Assembly: GCF_019748365.1 (NCBI RefSeq)
Contig: NZ_JAIEPN010000004.1
Location: 49,138 to 113,137 of the forward strand
Direction: 5' to 3'
DNA from: Novosphingobium sp.
GTDB lineage: Bacteria; Pseudomonadota; Alphaproteobacteria; Sphingomonadales; Sphingomonadaceae
DNA: 64,000 bases
In this document: positions 35,845 through 45,169 of the stretch, one piece after another
Layout: every line of letters starts with the position of its first letter
Numbering within the stretch: position 1 is the stretch's first letter
Program-made: the position numbers and the translations under genes
Notes under the pieces: generated by a model
Databases searched by the model: none
What the model was told of the DNA's origin: nothing
The model's input: the letters and a program-made list of their open reading frames with translations, nothing else

Positions 35845-36746
35845 TCAGGACGCCGTGCCGCCATCGGCGAGCGTGATGCCGGTGCAGATGGCCACCTGCA
35901 GCGCGGTGGGTTCGAGATCGGCGGCAGGCTCGGCCAGTTCGACGTTCTGGACGCCATTGGCGAAGAGCGCGGCGATCACCCCGGCGCGGGTGACCGAGCG
36001 GCCAAGGCGGCGCGAGACGGCGAGGTAATCGTCAAGCGCGGCCTGCGCAGCGGCGAGCACCACGGCCTTGTCCGGCCCGGCGCGATAGGTGATCGTCGCA
36101 TCGACCGTGAATTCCAGCAGCTCGGCCGCAGCAACGTTGACCAGATCGGTGAGCGGGGGACGGTGGAAGCATTGAGCGCGGCGGCAACGGTATCGAGCAG
36201 GCCTGCGGACGGGGTGCCATCGCCGCTGCGGGCCAGCACGGTGACGACAACCTCGCCCGGCGCGGGGCTGGTGGCGCTGGCATCGGCCACATCGCCCGAG
36301 GCATTGAGGGCGTGGAAGATGTAGGCGCCGGCCGGACCCGCCACCGAATAGCCTTCGGGCGCGAGCACCACGCGGCGGCGGAAATCATCATCGGATTCCA
36401 GCACGGCGGGGGTGCCGGCTTCGGGATCGGCGGGGGTGATGACGTATCGCTCGACCTGAAACAGCGCGCCCAGCGCATCGAGATCGGCGCCGCGCGCATA
36501 GGCGACCATGACCGCGCGGGCCGCGTCGTTCACCCGCTGGCGCAGGATCATCTCGCGGTAGGCGCCGACTTCGCAGAGCTTGACGATGGGATCGCTTTCC
36601 ACCGCCGCGTCGAAGGCGGGGAACTTGGCCTGAAAATCCGCGATCCACGCCGCGCGCAGGGTTTCGAAGTCCAGCGCCTCGATCACATCGGGTGCGGGCA
36701 GACGGCTGAGATCGACCCCGGTGAAACTGTCTGTGCTGCTTGCCAT
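35845..36746 (-). pseudogene. Phage baseplate assembly protein J (gpJ), interrupted by a 1-nt frameshift near 36155-36159
   Basis: N-terminal part in ORF 35976..36746 (to ALNASTV); C-terminal part PLTDLVNVAAAELLEFTVDATITYRAGPDKAVVLAAAQAALDDYLAVSRRLG in another frame ending 35845. Confidence 0.8.
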
Positions 36747-36791
36747 GGCGGCTGTTTCCGCCGGGGGAGGCCCGCGCGCCTAGTCGCGCGC

Positions 36792-36814
36792 GTTGTGCGG
36801 GGCAGGGCCACAAC
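36792..36814. promoter_or_regulatory. Late-promoter dyad copy B, GTTGTG-N11-CACAAC
   Basis: GTTGTGCGGGGCAGGGCCACAAC between divergent J (minus) and tailspike (plus). Confidence 0.65.
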
Positions 36815-36896
36815 GCCGCACGGTGGCGGGGGCAGCCGCAGGGCGGCGATGCAGGGGCGCAACGCCGCCCGACGCGCGGCTCATCAGGAGCATGCC

Positions 36897-39230
36897 TTGC
36901 CAAAACCCGTCGAAAACCTGACCGGCGCGGATGCGACGGCCTTCCAGCAAGCGCTTACCCCGTTCGTGAGCGCGATCGTCGATAACGAGGACATCCCCGC
37001 AATCACTGCGGCGGTCGCGCAGGCCGAGGCGGCTGCTGCGAATGTGAACAACGGGGTAGCGGCAGCGGCAGACAGCGCCAACACGGCAAGCCTTGCCGCC
37101 TCGGCCATGCTCGGCATCAACCGCGTCTTCACCACCACCGCGCTCGGTATCGCAGGGACGACGAACGGGCAGGGCTTCGTGGTGATCCCGGCGACGGGCG
37201 CGACCTCGGCAATCCACTACTACAACCAGTCCGGCGTGGCGGCAGCCAGCGGGTTCCAGTTCGCGAGCGAGGCCACCCGCATCGCGTTCAACGTGATCAT
37301 CACCACGAGCGTCACGAACAGCGGCAACGCCTATTCGGCAACTGCGGCGGGGCTTGGCACGCTCGCGGCGGGCCAGCGCGTCAAGATCGTGCCCTCGGCC
37401 ACCAATACCGGCGTTGTGACCCTCGCGCTCAATGGCGGATCGGCGCGCACCGTGGCCGATGCCAAGGGGCAAGCCCTGCAGGCGGGCACGTTCGAGGCGG
37501 GGCAGGATTACGAGCTGGTTTACACCGGCACGCAGTGGCGGCTGCATTGGGCCATCCGGCAGCAATTCTTCGAAGTCACGGCGCGCAGCCGGCTGTTCCT
37601 CGGCACTGCCGGTCTCGTCTCGCTTTCGGCCAGTGCCAATGGCGAGCTGATCGTCACGAGTTCGCTGAACGGCGTTGCCACCGAACTCGCCCGTTTCGAC
37701 TTTGCGACGGGTTTCCTGCGTGTCGTCAACGGGCTGCGCATTGGCGCCACGGCGGGTTCTGGGGTCGATGTCTACTGGCGGAACAACCCGCAGCCGTTCA
37801 TCCCCGGATTGGCCAACTCGGACGCTCTTGGCGAGACGGCGGCGTTCACGCAGTCCATCGAGCGGCCCGATGACAGCGATCCGGTCATGATCGGCTCGAC
37901 CAAGCCATACTGCGTTACCGCATTCGATCTCGGCCGCACGATCATGGTGACGGCCGCCGGCGCGACGATTGACCTGCAGAAATGGACCGATGGGCAGTCG
38001 ATCAAGATTGCGACCAGCGCGGCCTGCACGCTCTATTCCGGGCCGGACAAGACCTGGTTCGGGCAAAGCTCGACCAACCGCAACATGGCGCTGCCGGCGA
38101 ACAGCATCGTCACGGTGACGCGGGTGGGAACCGTGCTGTTTTACGAGACGGCGGCCGGCATCACCTTCAACGCCGCTGCGCAGGCCGCGCGCGACATTTC
38201 CATCGCCGCGATCGGGCAGTCGCTCGCCGCCTATTTCATCGAGCACGCGGGGGTGGGCGGCTATCAGGCGCAGCAGGCGCTGCTCGCCGGATCGAGCGCA
38301 GCGTGGCCTGCTGCGGGATGGGACGCCTCCCGTTCCTCGATCTGGCCGATCAATGCGGCCCTCGGCGCTTCCGCGCTGCTCGAGGCGAACAATCCCTCGA
38401 ACTTCTGGTGGACGACTGCGGGCGGGCCGGGACCGCGCGCGACCGAGGCAGTGACCAAGATCAATGAGGCGGTGGCGCTGGGCCAGCCCATGCCCGCGCT
38501 GCTGCACTGGGTGCAGGGAGAGGGAGATCGCGCTGGCCTGGCGGCGGGCACAACCACCTTTACCCAGTATCGCAACGCGCAGGTCGCCCTCTTCAACTGG
38601 CTGCGGTCCCAGCTTTCGCGGCCCAATCTGCCGATCGTGATCTCGCCGCTCGGCGCGGACGATACCAACGCCATCGCGCGCGGTGCCTACATCGCCATCC
38701 GCGAGGCGCAGGTCTGGGTCTGCGGGCAGCTTTCGAACGTGAGCCTCGCGCCCGAGAAGTACGACTTGCCCCGCAAGTACACAGACGTCCACCTGACCTA
38801 CAAGGGGACCGGCATGATGGGCGCGCGGCTTGCGCTGGCAGCCGGGAACATCCTGAGCGGGCAGAACAACAACCTTGGCCCGGCGATCCAGAGCTTCGTC
38901 GGCGGTTCATTCACGCACACGATCACGTTCAGCGGAACCGCGCAGCCGGATCGCCCCGGCGCCAGCACGAACCCCGGCCAGCCCCCCGTTGGCTTCGTTC
39001 TGCGCTCTCCGGGCGATCCGGTAACGGCGACCTACTACACGATCCCGAGCTACGGCTATGCATGGTCGACCAATGGCAACGGCAACCCCGTTCTGACGCT
39101 GACCACGCTTGAGGACGCAACCGGGTGCGTCCTCGCCTACCCCGGCACCTCGCTTCAGGACGTCCGCACCCGCCGCATCGTGCGCGGGCTCTTTTCGCCG
39201 TTCCTGCCGCTTCGCACGTGGGGAGGGTAA
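36897..39230 (+). CDS. Phage tailspike-like protein with SGNH/sialate O-acetylesterase-like domain (TTG start proposed)
   Basis: AGGAG 6 nt upstream of TTG; IAAIGQSLAAYFIEH, ALLHWVQGEGDRAG, TDVHLTYKGTGMMGARLA resemble SASA/SGNH esterase blocks. Confidence 0.72.
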   Translation: MPKPVENLTGADATAFQQALTPFVSAIVDNEDIPAITAAVAQAEAAAANVNNGVAAAADSANTASLAASAMLGINRVFTTTALGIAGTTNGQGFVVIPATGATSAIHYYNQSGVAAASGFQFASEATRIAFNVIITTSVTNSGNAYSATAAGLGTLAAGQRVKIVPSATNTGVVTLALNGGSARTVADAKGQALQAGTFEAGQDYELVYTGTQWRLHWAIRQQFFEVTARSRLFLGTAGLVSLSASANGELIVTSSLNGVATELARFDFATGFLRVVNGLRIGATAGSGVDVYWRNNPQPFIPGLANSDALGETAAFTQSIERPDDSDPVMIGSTKPYCVTAFDLGRTIMVTAAGATIDLQKWTDGQSIKIATSAACTLYSGPDKTWFGQSSTNRNMALPANSIVTVTRVGTVLFYETAAGITFNAAAQAARDISIAAIGQSLAAYFIEHAGVGGYQAQQALLAGSSAAWPAAGWDASRSSIWPINAALGASALLEANNPSNFWWTTAGGPGPRATEAVTKINEAVALGQPMPALLHWVQGEGDRAGLAAGTTTFTQYRNAQVALFNWLRSQLSRPNLPIVISPLGADDTNAIARGAYIAIREAQVWVCGQLSNVSLAPEKYDLPRKYTDVHLTYKGTGMMGARLALAAGNILSGQNNNLGPAIQSFVGGSFTHTITFSGTAQPDRPGASTNPGQPPVGFVLRSPGDPVTATYYTIPSYGYAWSTNGNGNPVLTLTTLEDATGCVLAYPGTSLQDVRTRRIVRGLFSPFLPLRTWGG

Positions 39231-39235
39231 GCGCC

Positions 39236-39724
39236 ATGGCACCCGAACCACGCTGGCTCACCATCGCGCGCGGCCATATCGGCGTGCGCGAGATTCCGGG
39301 GCCGCGCCATAGCCCGACCATCATGGGCTGGCTGCGCAGGCTCGGCTCGTGGATCAAGGATGACGAGGCAGCCTGGTGCGGCACGTTCGTGGCCGCCGTG
39401 ATGCAGGAAGCGGGGCTGCCAGTGCCGAAGTATCACATGCGCGCGCGGGCATGGGCGGACTGGGGCGCGAACCTGCGCGAGAGCGTGGTGGCGCCGGGCG
39501 CGGTGCTGGTCTTCGCGCGCGAGGGCGGCGGGCACGTGGGCTTTTACGTGGGCGAGGATCCCGCAGCCTATCATGTGCTGGGCGGCAATCAGGGCAATGC
39601 CGTTTCCATCGTGCGGATCTCCAAGGCGCGCTGCATCGCCATCCGCTGGCCGCGCGGCGAGCCGGTGCTGGGGCGCCCGGTGCTGCTGGCGGCGAGCGGC
39701 GAAACTTCGAAAAACGAGGCGTGA
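39236..39724 (+). CDS. TIGR02594-like (NlpC/P60-type) endolysin
   Basis: WLTIARGHIGVREIPGPRHSPTIMGWLRRLGSWIKDDEAAWCGTFVAAVMQEAGLPVP...GGGHVGFYVGED...HVLGGNQGNAV. Confidence 0.85.
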   Translation: MAPEPRWLTIARGHIGVREIPGPRHSPTIMGWLRRLGSWIKDDEAAWCGTFVAAVMQEAGLPVPKYHMRARAWADWGANLRESVVAPGAVLVFAREGGGHVGFYVGEDPAAYHVLGGNQGNAVSIVRISKARCIAIRWPRGEPVLGRPVLLAASGETSKNEA

Positions 39725-39736
39725 AAAGGACTTCGC

Positions 39737-41356
39737 ATGACTGAGGCTGTAAAGCTCAATGAAGGCACCGGCGGCGCGAGCATCGTCGTCGACGAATTGG
39801 AAACGCTCAACGGCGAGCCTGTTCCTTCCGAGACGACGCCGCCTACCGGTCCGGTTGTCCAGCGCATGAAGGTCGGCTTCGGCCCGGATGGCGCGCTGAG
39901 AGACGTGGATGCCGACAACCCGCTGCCGATTGCGGGCGCTGTCACCATCTCGGGCGTGGCGACGGCAAGTAAGCAGGACACGGGCAACTCCATCCTCGAC
40001 GCGATCCTGGCCGCGCTGCAGAGCACCCTGGGCATCGGCGGTGCCGTCACGGTCTCCAATCTTCCAGCGACACAGCCGGTGAGCGGGCCCTTGACCAATG
40101 CAGAGCTTCGCGCCTCTGCCGTGCCGGTTTCGGGAACGGTCGACGTTTCAGGCTCGGTCGCTGTCACCGGCACTTTCTGGCAAGCCACCCAGCCAATCAG
40201 CGCAGCAAGCCTTCCTTTGCCCACGGGCGCAGCGACAGCCGCATTGCAGACCACGGGCAACGCCACGCTGACAAGCATCCTGACGGCTCTCGGCTCTCCG
40301 CTGCAGGCAGGCGGATCGGTAAGCATCGCGGGTACGGTGGATGTCTCGGCCGCAAGCCTGCCCCTGCCCACCGGTGCGGCCACGGCGGCCAATCAGACGA
40401 CCGGCAACACCTCGCTCGCCAACCTCGATACGGACGTGGGCGCGATCGACGCCACTCCCGCTGCGGCGGACGGCACCGGCAATTACAGCCTCGTGGCGGC
40501 GGCCAAGCGCGCGCTGCTCAACTGGGCCAACCTGCTTGCGATCCTGCCATCCTCGCTTGGCCAGAAGACGATGGCGGGCAGCTTGTCGGTTGCGCTGGCG
40601 AGCGATCAGTCTGTCGTTCCCGTCGCGCTGCCCAACATGACGCCGTTCACTTACAACGGTTCAGGCCCCATCCCGATCAATACCGACTTGATCGTGGTCG
40701 ATTGCCGAGGTTTTGCGGCGGTGTCGATCCACTGTGTTTCCATGGGCACAAGCGGCGTCGCCACCTTCGCGTGGTCGAATGACGCCACGAACTATTCAAG
40801 TGGCAACGTAATCGCTTCGAGCGGCAATCCCGCTGGTTCAATCAATGCCGCAGGTTTGTTCAACACGCCGGTTTTTGCCCGCTACCTTCGGGTCCGGCTC
40901 ACCACCGCAACAACCGGCGGGACCACGACGTTTGCGGTCCATGGGATGGTGCAGCCGGGCAACCTGCCAACCATTAACCAGCAAGTCTTGCTTACGTCAG
41001 GCAGCTTCACCTTTGGCAACCTTGTCCGCGTCAACGGCTTCACCGACAGCAGCACACCACTCAGCAGCGCGGGCGTTTTCACCGGCACAGGCCGCGTCAC
41101 GACCAACGCTAACTATCCATGGTTTTGCGCAAGGGCTTTTGCCGATCAGGCGGGCACGCTGTTTATCGAATGTTCGGTGGACAGCGGCACCACGTATCGC
41201 GTTGCAGACAGCATTGCCTTGGCAGCCGGCGAAACCAAGAGCCTTGCCGTTCGAGCAACCGGCGCTGCGGGCACGGCCACGCTCTACCGCGTGCGCTATG
41301 TCAACGGCGGCAGCGCGCAGGGCGCGTTCCAGCTCAGTTCCATGTTCCACGCGTGA
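39737..41356 (+). CDS. Phage structural/accessory protein with internal repeats
   Basis: ISAASLPLPTGAATAALQTTGN and VSAASLPLPTGAATAANQTTGN repeats; follows endolysin. Confidence 0.7.
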   Translation: MTEAVKLNEGTGGASIVVDELETLNGEPVPSETTPPTGPVVQRMKVGFGPDGALRDVDADNPLPIAGAVTISGVATASKQDTGNSILDAILAALQSTLGIGGAVTVSNLPATQPVSGPLTNAELRASAVPVSGTVDVSGSVAVTGTFWQATQPISAASLPLPTGAATAALQTTGNATLTSILTALGSPLQAGGSVSIAGTVDVSAASLPLPTGAATAANQTTGNTSLANLDTDVGAIDATPAAADGTGNYSLVAAAKRALLNWANLLAILPSSLGQKTMAGSLSVALASDQSVVPVALPNMTPFTYNGSGPIPINTDLIVVDCRGFAAVSIHCVSMGTSGVATFAWSNDATNYSSGNVIASSGNPAGSINAAGLFNTPVFARYLRVRLTTATTGGTTTFAVHGMVQPGNLPTINQQVLLTSGSFTFGNLVRVNGFTDSSTPLSSAGVFTGTGRVTTNANYPWFCARAFADQAGTLFIECSVDSGTTYRVADSIALAAGETKSLAVRATGAAGTATLYRVRYVNGGSAQGAFQLSSMFHA

Positions 41357-41364
41357 GGCCCGCC

Positions 41365-41523
41365 ATGTCCAAGCCCCCGACCTGCAATCCGAACATCGCG
41401 CACATAACCGCAGAGGATGGCACTGTATTTCAGGTGCTCAACGAAGCGGGCGACGACTACGACGAAGCTGCCACGCGCGCCGAATACGAGGCATGGCTGG
41501 CAGAGCAGGACGGCGGCGCATGA
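41365..41523 (+). CDS. Small phage hypothetical protein
   Basis: MSKPPTCNPNIAHITAEDGTVFQVLNEAGDDYDEAATRAEYEAWLAEQDGGA. Confidence 0.55.
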   Translation: MSKPPTCNPNIAHITAEDGTVFQVLNEAGDDYDEAATRAEYEAWLAEQDGGA

Positions 41524-41720
41524 GCCTGCTGACGCTGTTTCAGCTCAATCTGGTCGCGGTGAGCGTGCCGGTGACGGTGTTGCCCCAGCATGCCTACACC
41601 GCGACAGGCCGGGAGCGCGCCAGCACGGCGACACCGCGTCAACGCGCGGACAAGGCAAAAAGGCGCAATCGCAGTTTTGCCGCTACCAGTCGTCGCCGCG
41701 CTTTCACTGCAGGACATTGA
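41520..41720 (+). CDS. Small phage hypothetical protein
   Basis: ATGA overlap with upstream ORF; MSLLTLFQLNLVAVSVPVTVLPQHAYTATGRERAS... Confidence 0.5.
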   Translation: MSLLTLFQLNLVAVSVPVTVLPQHAYTATGRERASTATPRQRADKAKRRNRSFAATSRRRAFTAGH

Positions 41721-41723
41721 GAT

Positions 41724-41996
41724 ATGAGCATCACATTGCAGAACATGCTCCCGGGTGCAGATATCCGCTATTCGCTGGACATGACGCCGATGCTGCCGGA
41801 GGGCGCAACCTTGACAGCAGCGGCGATCACGATGCGGCTTGGCGAAGATCGCGCGAGGGTGACGGCGAGCGTCCAGGGCACGAAAGCGATCGTGCGCGTG
41901 GAAGCTCGCGAGCTCGGTCCGGTGTCGTTCGATGTGATCGGCGTATTCAGCGACGGCCAGAAGGATGGCGAAACGATCCGCGTCCAGATCGTTTGA
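41724..41996 (+). CDS. Phage hypothetical protein
   Basis: MSITLQNMLPGADIRYSLDMTPMLPEGATLTAAAITMRLGEDRARVTASVQGTKAIV. Confidence 0.6.
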   Translation: MSITLQNMLPGADIRYSLDMTPMLPEGATLTAAAITMRLGEDRARVTASVQGTKAIVRVEARELGPVSFDVIGVFSDGQKDGETIRVQIV

Positions 41997-42009
41997 CGAA
42001 AATCGCCAC

Positions 42010-42486
42010 TCAGCGCGCCAGCCAGTCGGCCACTTCCTTGTCGATCGCCTCCAAGTCCGCCGGGGCGAAGCCGAGCAGGGGGCGGGCGGGATAGCGCACC
42101 TTGATCGAGTTCGGGATCTTCGGATCGACCGGGGCGGTGAGGCCATAGTGGTGGATCTCGGCGGTGCCGGCCACCAGCGGGCGGAACGCTACCTCGATCT
42201 CATCCGGCCGGGCGAAGGCGCGCAGGTTTCGGGCGAGGCTGGCCTTGGGGAACATGCGGCCCCGGCGCTTGCGCAGACGGCCGCGCCTGTCTCGCTTCGA
42301 TTTGCGCGGTTCCATGGGGGCGCCATCGGGCGTCACGTTGTCGCGGATGCGGGCGGCGTTGGCATCGCGCAGGGCCTTGCCGATCTTGCGGGTGAGGCCG
42401 ATCCGCTCACCCGGTTCCAGCTTCTGCAGCACGCCGCCGAGCCAGGGGGCGAGGGCGTCCAGGCTGTCCGCCTGCGTTTCGCTCAT
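42010..42486 (-). CDS. Phage virion morphogenesis protein (gpS)
   Basis: RIGLTRKIGKALRDANAARIRDNVTPDGAPMEPRK...LAGTAEIHHYGL pattern. Confidence 0.88.
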   Translation of the reverse strand: MSETQADSLDALAPWLGGVLQKLEPGERIGLTRKIGKALRDANAARIRDNVTPDGAPMEPRKSKRDRRGRLRKRRGRMFPKASLARNLRAFARPDEIEVAFRPLVAGTAEIHHYGLTAPVDPKIPNSIKVRYPARPLLGFAPADLEAIDKEVADWLAR

Positions 42487-42965
42487 GATTCGGGGAGGGG
42501 CGCGAGCTGCTGGCCGTCATGCCAGATCGAGAGGACCGGGCCGGGGCGCGTGGGCTCGCCATCGGGATCGATGGGGACGGGCTGCGCGATGGGGGTGAGG
42601 TGCCACTGCCCTTCGCCCTGCGGCGCCGCGGCGACGCATTCATCGAGGGTGAGCACGATCTGCACATCGAAGGTCTTGTCGTCGAGGATATCGACTTCGA
42701 ACGGGAAGCCGTTCTGCCCGCCGGGGGCGAGCACCTCGGGCTGCTGCTGCCGCAGCCATTCGGTGACGGCGAAGAAGGGGACGGCGGGATCGCCTGCGAA
42801 TTCCTTGAGCAGAACGGTGAGTTGGTATTCCCACGCGAAGCCGTGCGCGCCGAGCCGGCTGCGGACGCGGCCTTTCTCGATCCACATCGCCAGCGCATCG
42901 GGATTGCGCCCCAGTTCGGGCATCAGCGCCACCAGCATGGCGCGCAGCGAGGCGGGCTTTTTCAT
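42483..42965 (-). CDS. Phage tail completion protein R (gpR)
   Basis: MKKPASLRAMLVALMPELGRNPDALAMWIEKGRVRSRLGAHGFAWEYQLTVLLKEFAGDPAVPFFAVTEWLR. Confidence 0.88.
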   Translation of the reverse strand: MKKPASLRAMLVALMPELGRNPDALAMWIEKGRVRSRLGAHGFAWEYQLTVLLKEFAGDPAVPFFAVTEWLRQQQPEVLAPGGQNGFPFEVDILDDKTFDVQIVLTLDECVAAAPQGEGQWHLTPIAQPVPIDPDGEPTRPGPVLSIWHDGQQLAPLPES

Positions 42966-43108
42966 TCGCCCGGTTCGGCCTGGTCGACCGGCTGCGGCGC
43001 GTGCTGGCCCGAGAGCAGGTGCCAGTGCGACTGGAAGGCGACGCCGAGCGCGGTGGCGGCGCTGAGGCCGCTGACGATCGAGATCAGCGCGAGGATGAAA
43101 TCACCCAT
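42962..43108 (-). CDS. Small membrane protein, lysis-module candidate
   Basis: MGDFILALISIVSGLSAATALGVAFQSHWHLLSGQHAPQ...; one TM segment. Confidence 0.5.
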   Translation of the reverse strand: MGDFILALISIVSGLSAATALGVAFQSHWHLLSGQHAPQPVDQAEPGE

Positions 43109-43472
43109 TGCTTGTGTCCTGCGATAGCCCGATGCGGCGCTTGAACAGGAAGGCGGCGCCATCGAGCAGAAGGGGGAAGCCGACGAAGCCCTGCGCCATG
43201 GCGAGGAGCACGGCGGCGACCGGGTTGAGGTGATAGTAGCTCACCAGCACAACCGAGGCGGTGGCGAAGGCGGGAAGGGCCGAAAGCTCTGCAATCGCGA
43301 TGTAGCGGCGGCGGCGCACCCAGTGGACCGCGAGCGCGGGATCGGTGGGCGCATCGGCGCTATCGCCATAGAGCTTGAGGCCAAGCTTGGCGACCACGAT
43401 GGTGGTGCTGGCGAAGAGGCTGGCCATCCACCAGAACAGGAATTCCAGCCAATCGTCAAAGTCGCTGCCCAT
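43101..43472 (-). CDS. Putative holin / membrane protein
   Basis: Three hydrophobic segments; located in the P2 lysis-gene position between R and X. Confidence 0.6.
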   Translation of the reverse strand: MGSDFDDWLEFLFWWMASLFASTTIVVAKLGLKLYGDSADAPTDPALAVHWVRRRRYIAIAELSALPAFATASVVLVSYYHLNPVAAVLLAMAQGFVGFPLLLDGAAFLFKRRIGLSQDTSNG

Positions 43473-43473
43473 A

Positions 43474-43707
43474 TCAATCCCACAGGTTCACGGTTTCGAG
43501 GGTGCTGGAGGTGGCGGCCTGCGGCGGGTCTGGCAGAAGCACGGTTGTGCCTTCCGCGATCACAGTGCCCAGTTCGGCGATGCTGGCCCCGCCGTTACGA
43601 TTGAGCTCGAACGCGGCCTCGACCACGCCGCCGGCGGTGGTGCCGAGCTCGCGCCAGCAGATGAGATCCAGCGTATCGCCCTCGCGCGCGGGTGCGGTGA
43701 TCGTCAT
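43474..43707 (-). CDS. Phage tail protein X (gpX)
   Basis: REGDTLDLICWRELGTTAGGVVEAAFELNRNGGASIAELGTVIAEGTTVLLPD. Confidence 0.9.
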   Translation of the reverse strand: MTITAPAREGDTLDLICWRELGTTAGGVVEAAFELNRNGGASIAELGTVIAEGTTVLLPDPPQAATSSTLETVNLWD

Positions 43708-44180
43708 CAGATCAGCTCCACGGTGCAGCGCGGGGTGCCGATCAGATCGCGGATGGCCTGCGTGCAGAGGCGGCGATAATCGGCGGCGGTGAGGCGTTCG
43801 TCTTCGGCCACGGTCTGGCCGTGGGCGGTGGCGCTCATGTCGCGGTGAAGGTCCGCCAGCTCGGCGGCCGCGGCGAAGCGGACGGCGCGGGTGAAGAGGA
43901 GGACGCCGCGCGGCTTGCCGCCGAGGGTGCGGTCGGGCTGGAATTCGGCCAGGGCGGTGATCCCTTCGCCCTCGCGCGCGGCGCGCCAATCGGCCAGTTC
44001 GCCATCGACGGTGAGGAGGCCGCCCTCGATCGCGGCGATGAGTCGGGCGTGGGGCACGGTATCGCCCAGGCGCAGCTCATCGCGCATGGCGTTCACATCG
44101 ATGGACGGCCAGAAGCCATCGCCCGCGACCTCGGCATTCTCGGGCGATGCGGAGGGCGGAGGGACGGTGACGAAGGACAT
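43707..44180 (-). CDS. Phage head completion/stabilization protein (gpL)
   Basis: FWPSIDVNAMRDELRLGDTVPHARLIAAIEGGLLTVDGELADWRAAREGEG. Confidence 0.88.
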   Translation of the reverse strand: MSFVTVPPPSASPENAEVAGDGFWPSIDVNAMRDELRLGDTVPHARLIAAIEGGLLTVDGELADWRAAREGEGITALAEFQPDRTLGGKPRGVLLFTRAVRFAAAAELADLHRDMSATAHGQTVAEDERLTAADYRRLCTQAIRDLIGTPRCTVELI

Positions 44181-44272
44181 CGGGCTCGGTTCCTAACGGG
44201 GGGTGAGGGTTAGGGCCTTGCGGCTGCTGCCTCCGGCCCTGCCCGCCCCCCGGCGCGGGTGGCGCAGCTTGT

Positions 44273-45013
44273 TCAACTCGGTTCGGCAGGCGCGAGCTTG
44301 CCGAGATCGCGGGTGAGGGCCTCGATCAGCTTCTTGACGCCCACCGCCTTGTTGAGGCCGAGCGCAGCCTGCAGGTGGGTGAGGGCGGCTTCGATCAGCG
44401 CGCGCTTGCCGCCGGCGACGGCGCTTTCCGCTTCGGGATCGAAGGCTTCGGCGCGGGCGTGGAAGGCGAGGCCGAGTGCCTTTTCCAGCTTGGCGCGCAC
44501 CTGATCGTGCATGTCTGCATCGGCGACCAGCGCGGCGACGGCCTGCAGCGTTTCGAGATCCACCTGCGGCGGGGACTTGAGCCCGGCCTCGGCGAATTCC
44601 TCGGCGATCAGGGTGGCAGGCTTGCGCACGTAGCGTTCGGGCAGCGCCAGGCCGTGCTGCAGCACGTGGGCGGCGAGGCGCAGGGCATAGGACCAATCGG
44701 CAACGTCGATCGCCCAGATCAGCATGGTGGTGACGATCTCATCCTGCGCGGCGGTTTCGGCAGAGAGCGCGCCTTCGACCCACGGGCGGTAGCGATCGAT
44801 CATGCCGCGCTTGGCTTCGATCTTGCGCTCGACGCTTTCGATATTGCGCAGTTCGTTGAGATCGATGCCCAGCGCGGCGAGGAGGAGCTGGTATTCGGTG
44901 GCGACGGGGCCATCGACAGGCATGGCAGGCGCGCCGCTGGCGGCCTCTGCCGTGCCCGAGGCGAGGCTGGCGAGGACGCGCTGGCGGTGGGCGAGGGCGG
45001 GGCTGAAAGACAT
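44273..45013 (-). CDS. Phage terminase small/endonuclease subunit (gpM)
   Basis: MSFSPALAHRQRVLASLASG...YQLLLAALGIDLNELRNIESVERKIEAKRGMIDRYRPWVEGAL. Confidence 0.88.
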   Translation of the reverse strand: MSFSPALAHRQRVLASLASGTAEAASGAPAMPVDGPVATEYQLLLAALGIDLNELRNIESVERKIEAKRGMIDRYRPWVEGALSAETAAQDEIVTTMLIWAIDVADWSYALRLAAHVLQHGLALPERYVRKPATLIAEEFAEAGLKSPPQVDLETLQAVAALVADADMHDQVRAKLEKALGLAFHARAEAFDPEAESAVAGGKRALIEAALTHLQAALGLNKAVGVKKLIEALTRDLGKLAPAEPS

Positions 45014-45169
45014 GGGCGCGGGTTCCTGCTGGGGGGTGGGCACGCTATCCGGCGCTTGCCCGACCGGTTTGGTTATGCGGCATCCGCCACCCTCCCCGGC
45101 CTCTGTCTGGGCTCTTGCGGTCCCGGCCCGAATGCCAGAAACCGCCGTCAAAGCCTCTCGGGTTGTCCC

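Noticed and set aside
36155-36159. Programmed frameshift in gpJ
   Set aside because: No precedent for J frameshifting that I know of. The simplest explanation is loss of one base in GTCCGCCCGCTC; a -1 slip on the C-run could formally restore the frame but is less likely.
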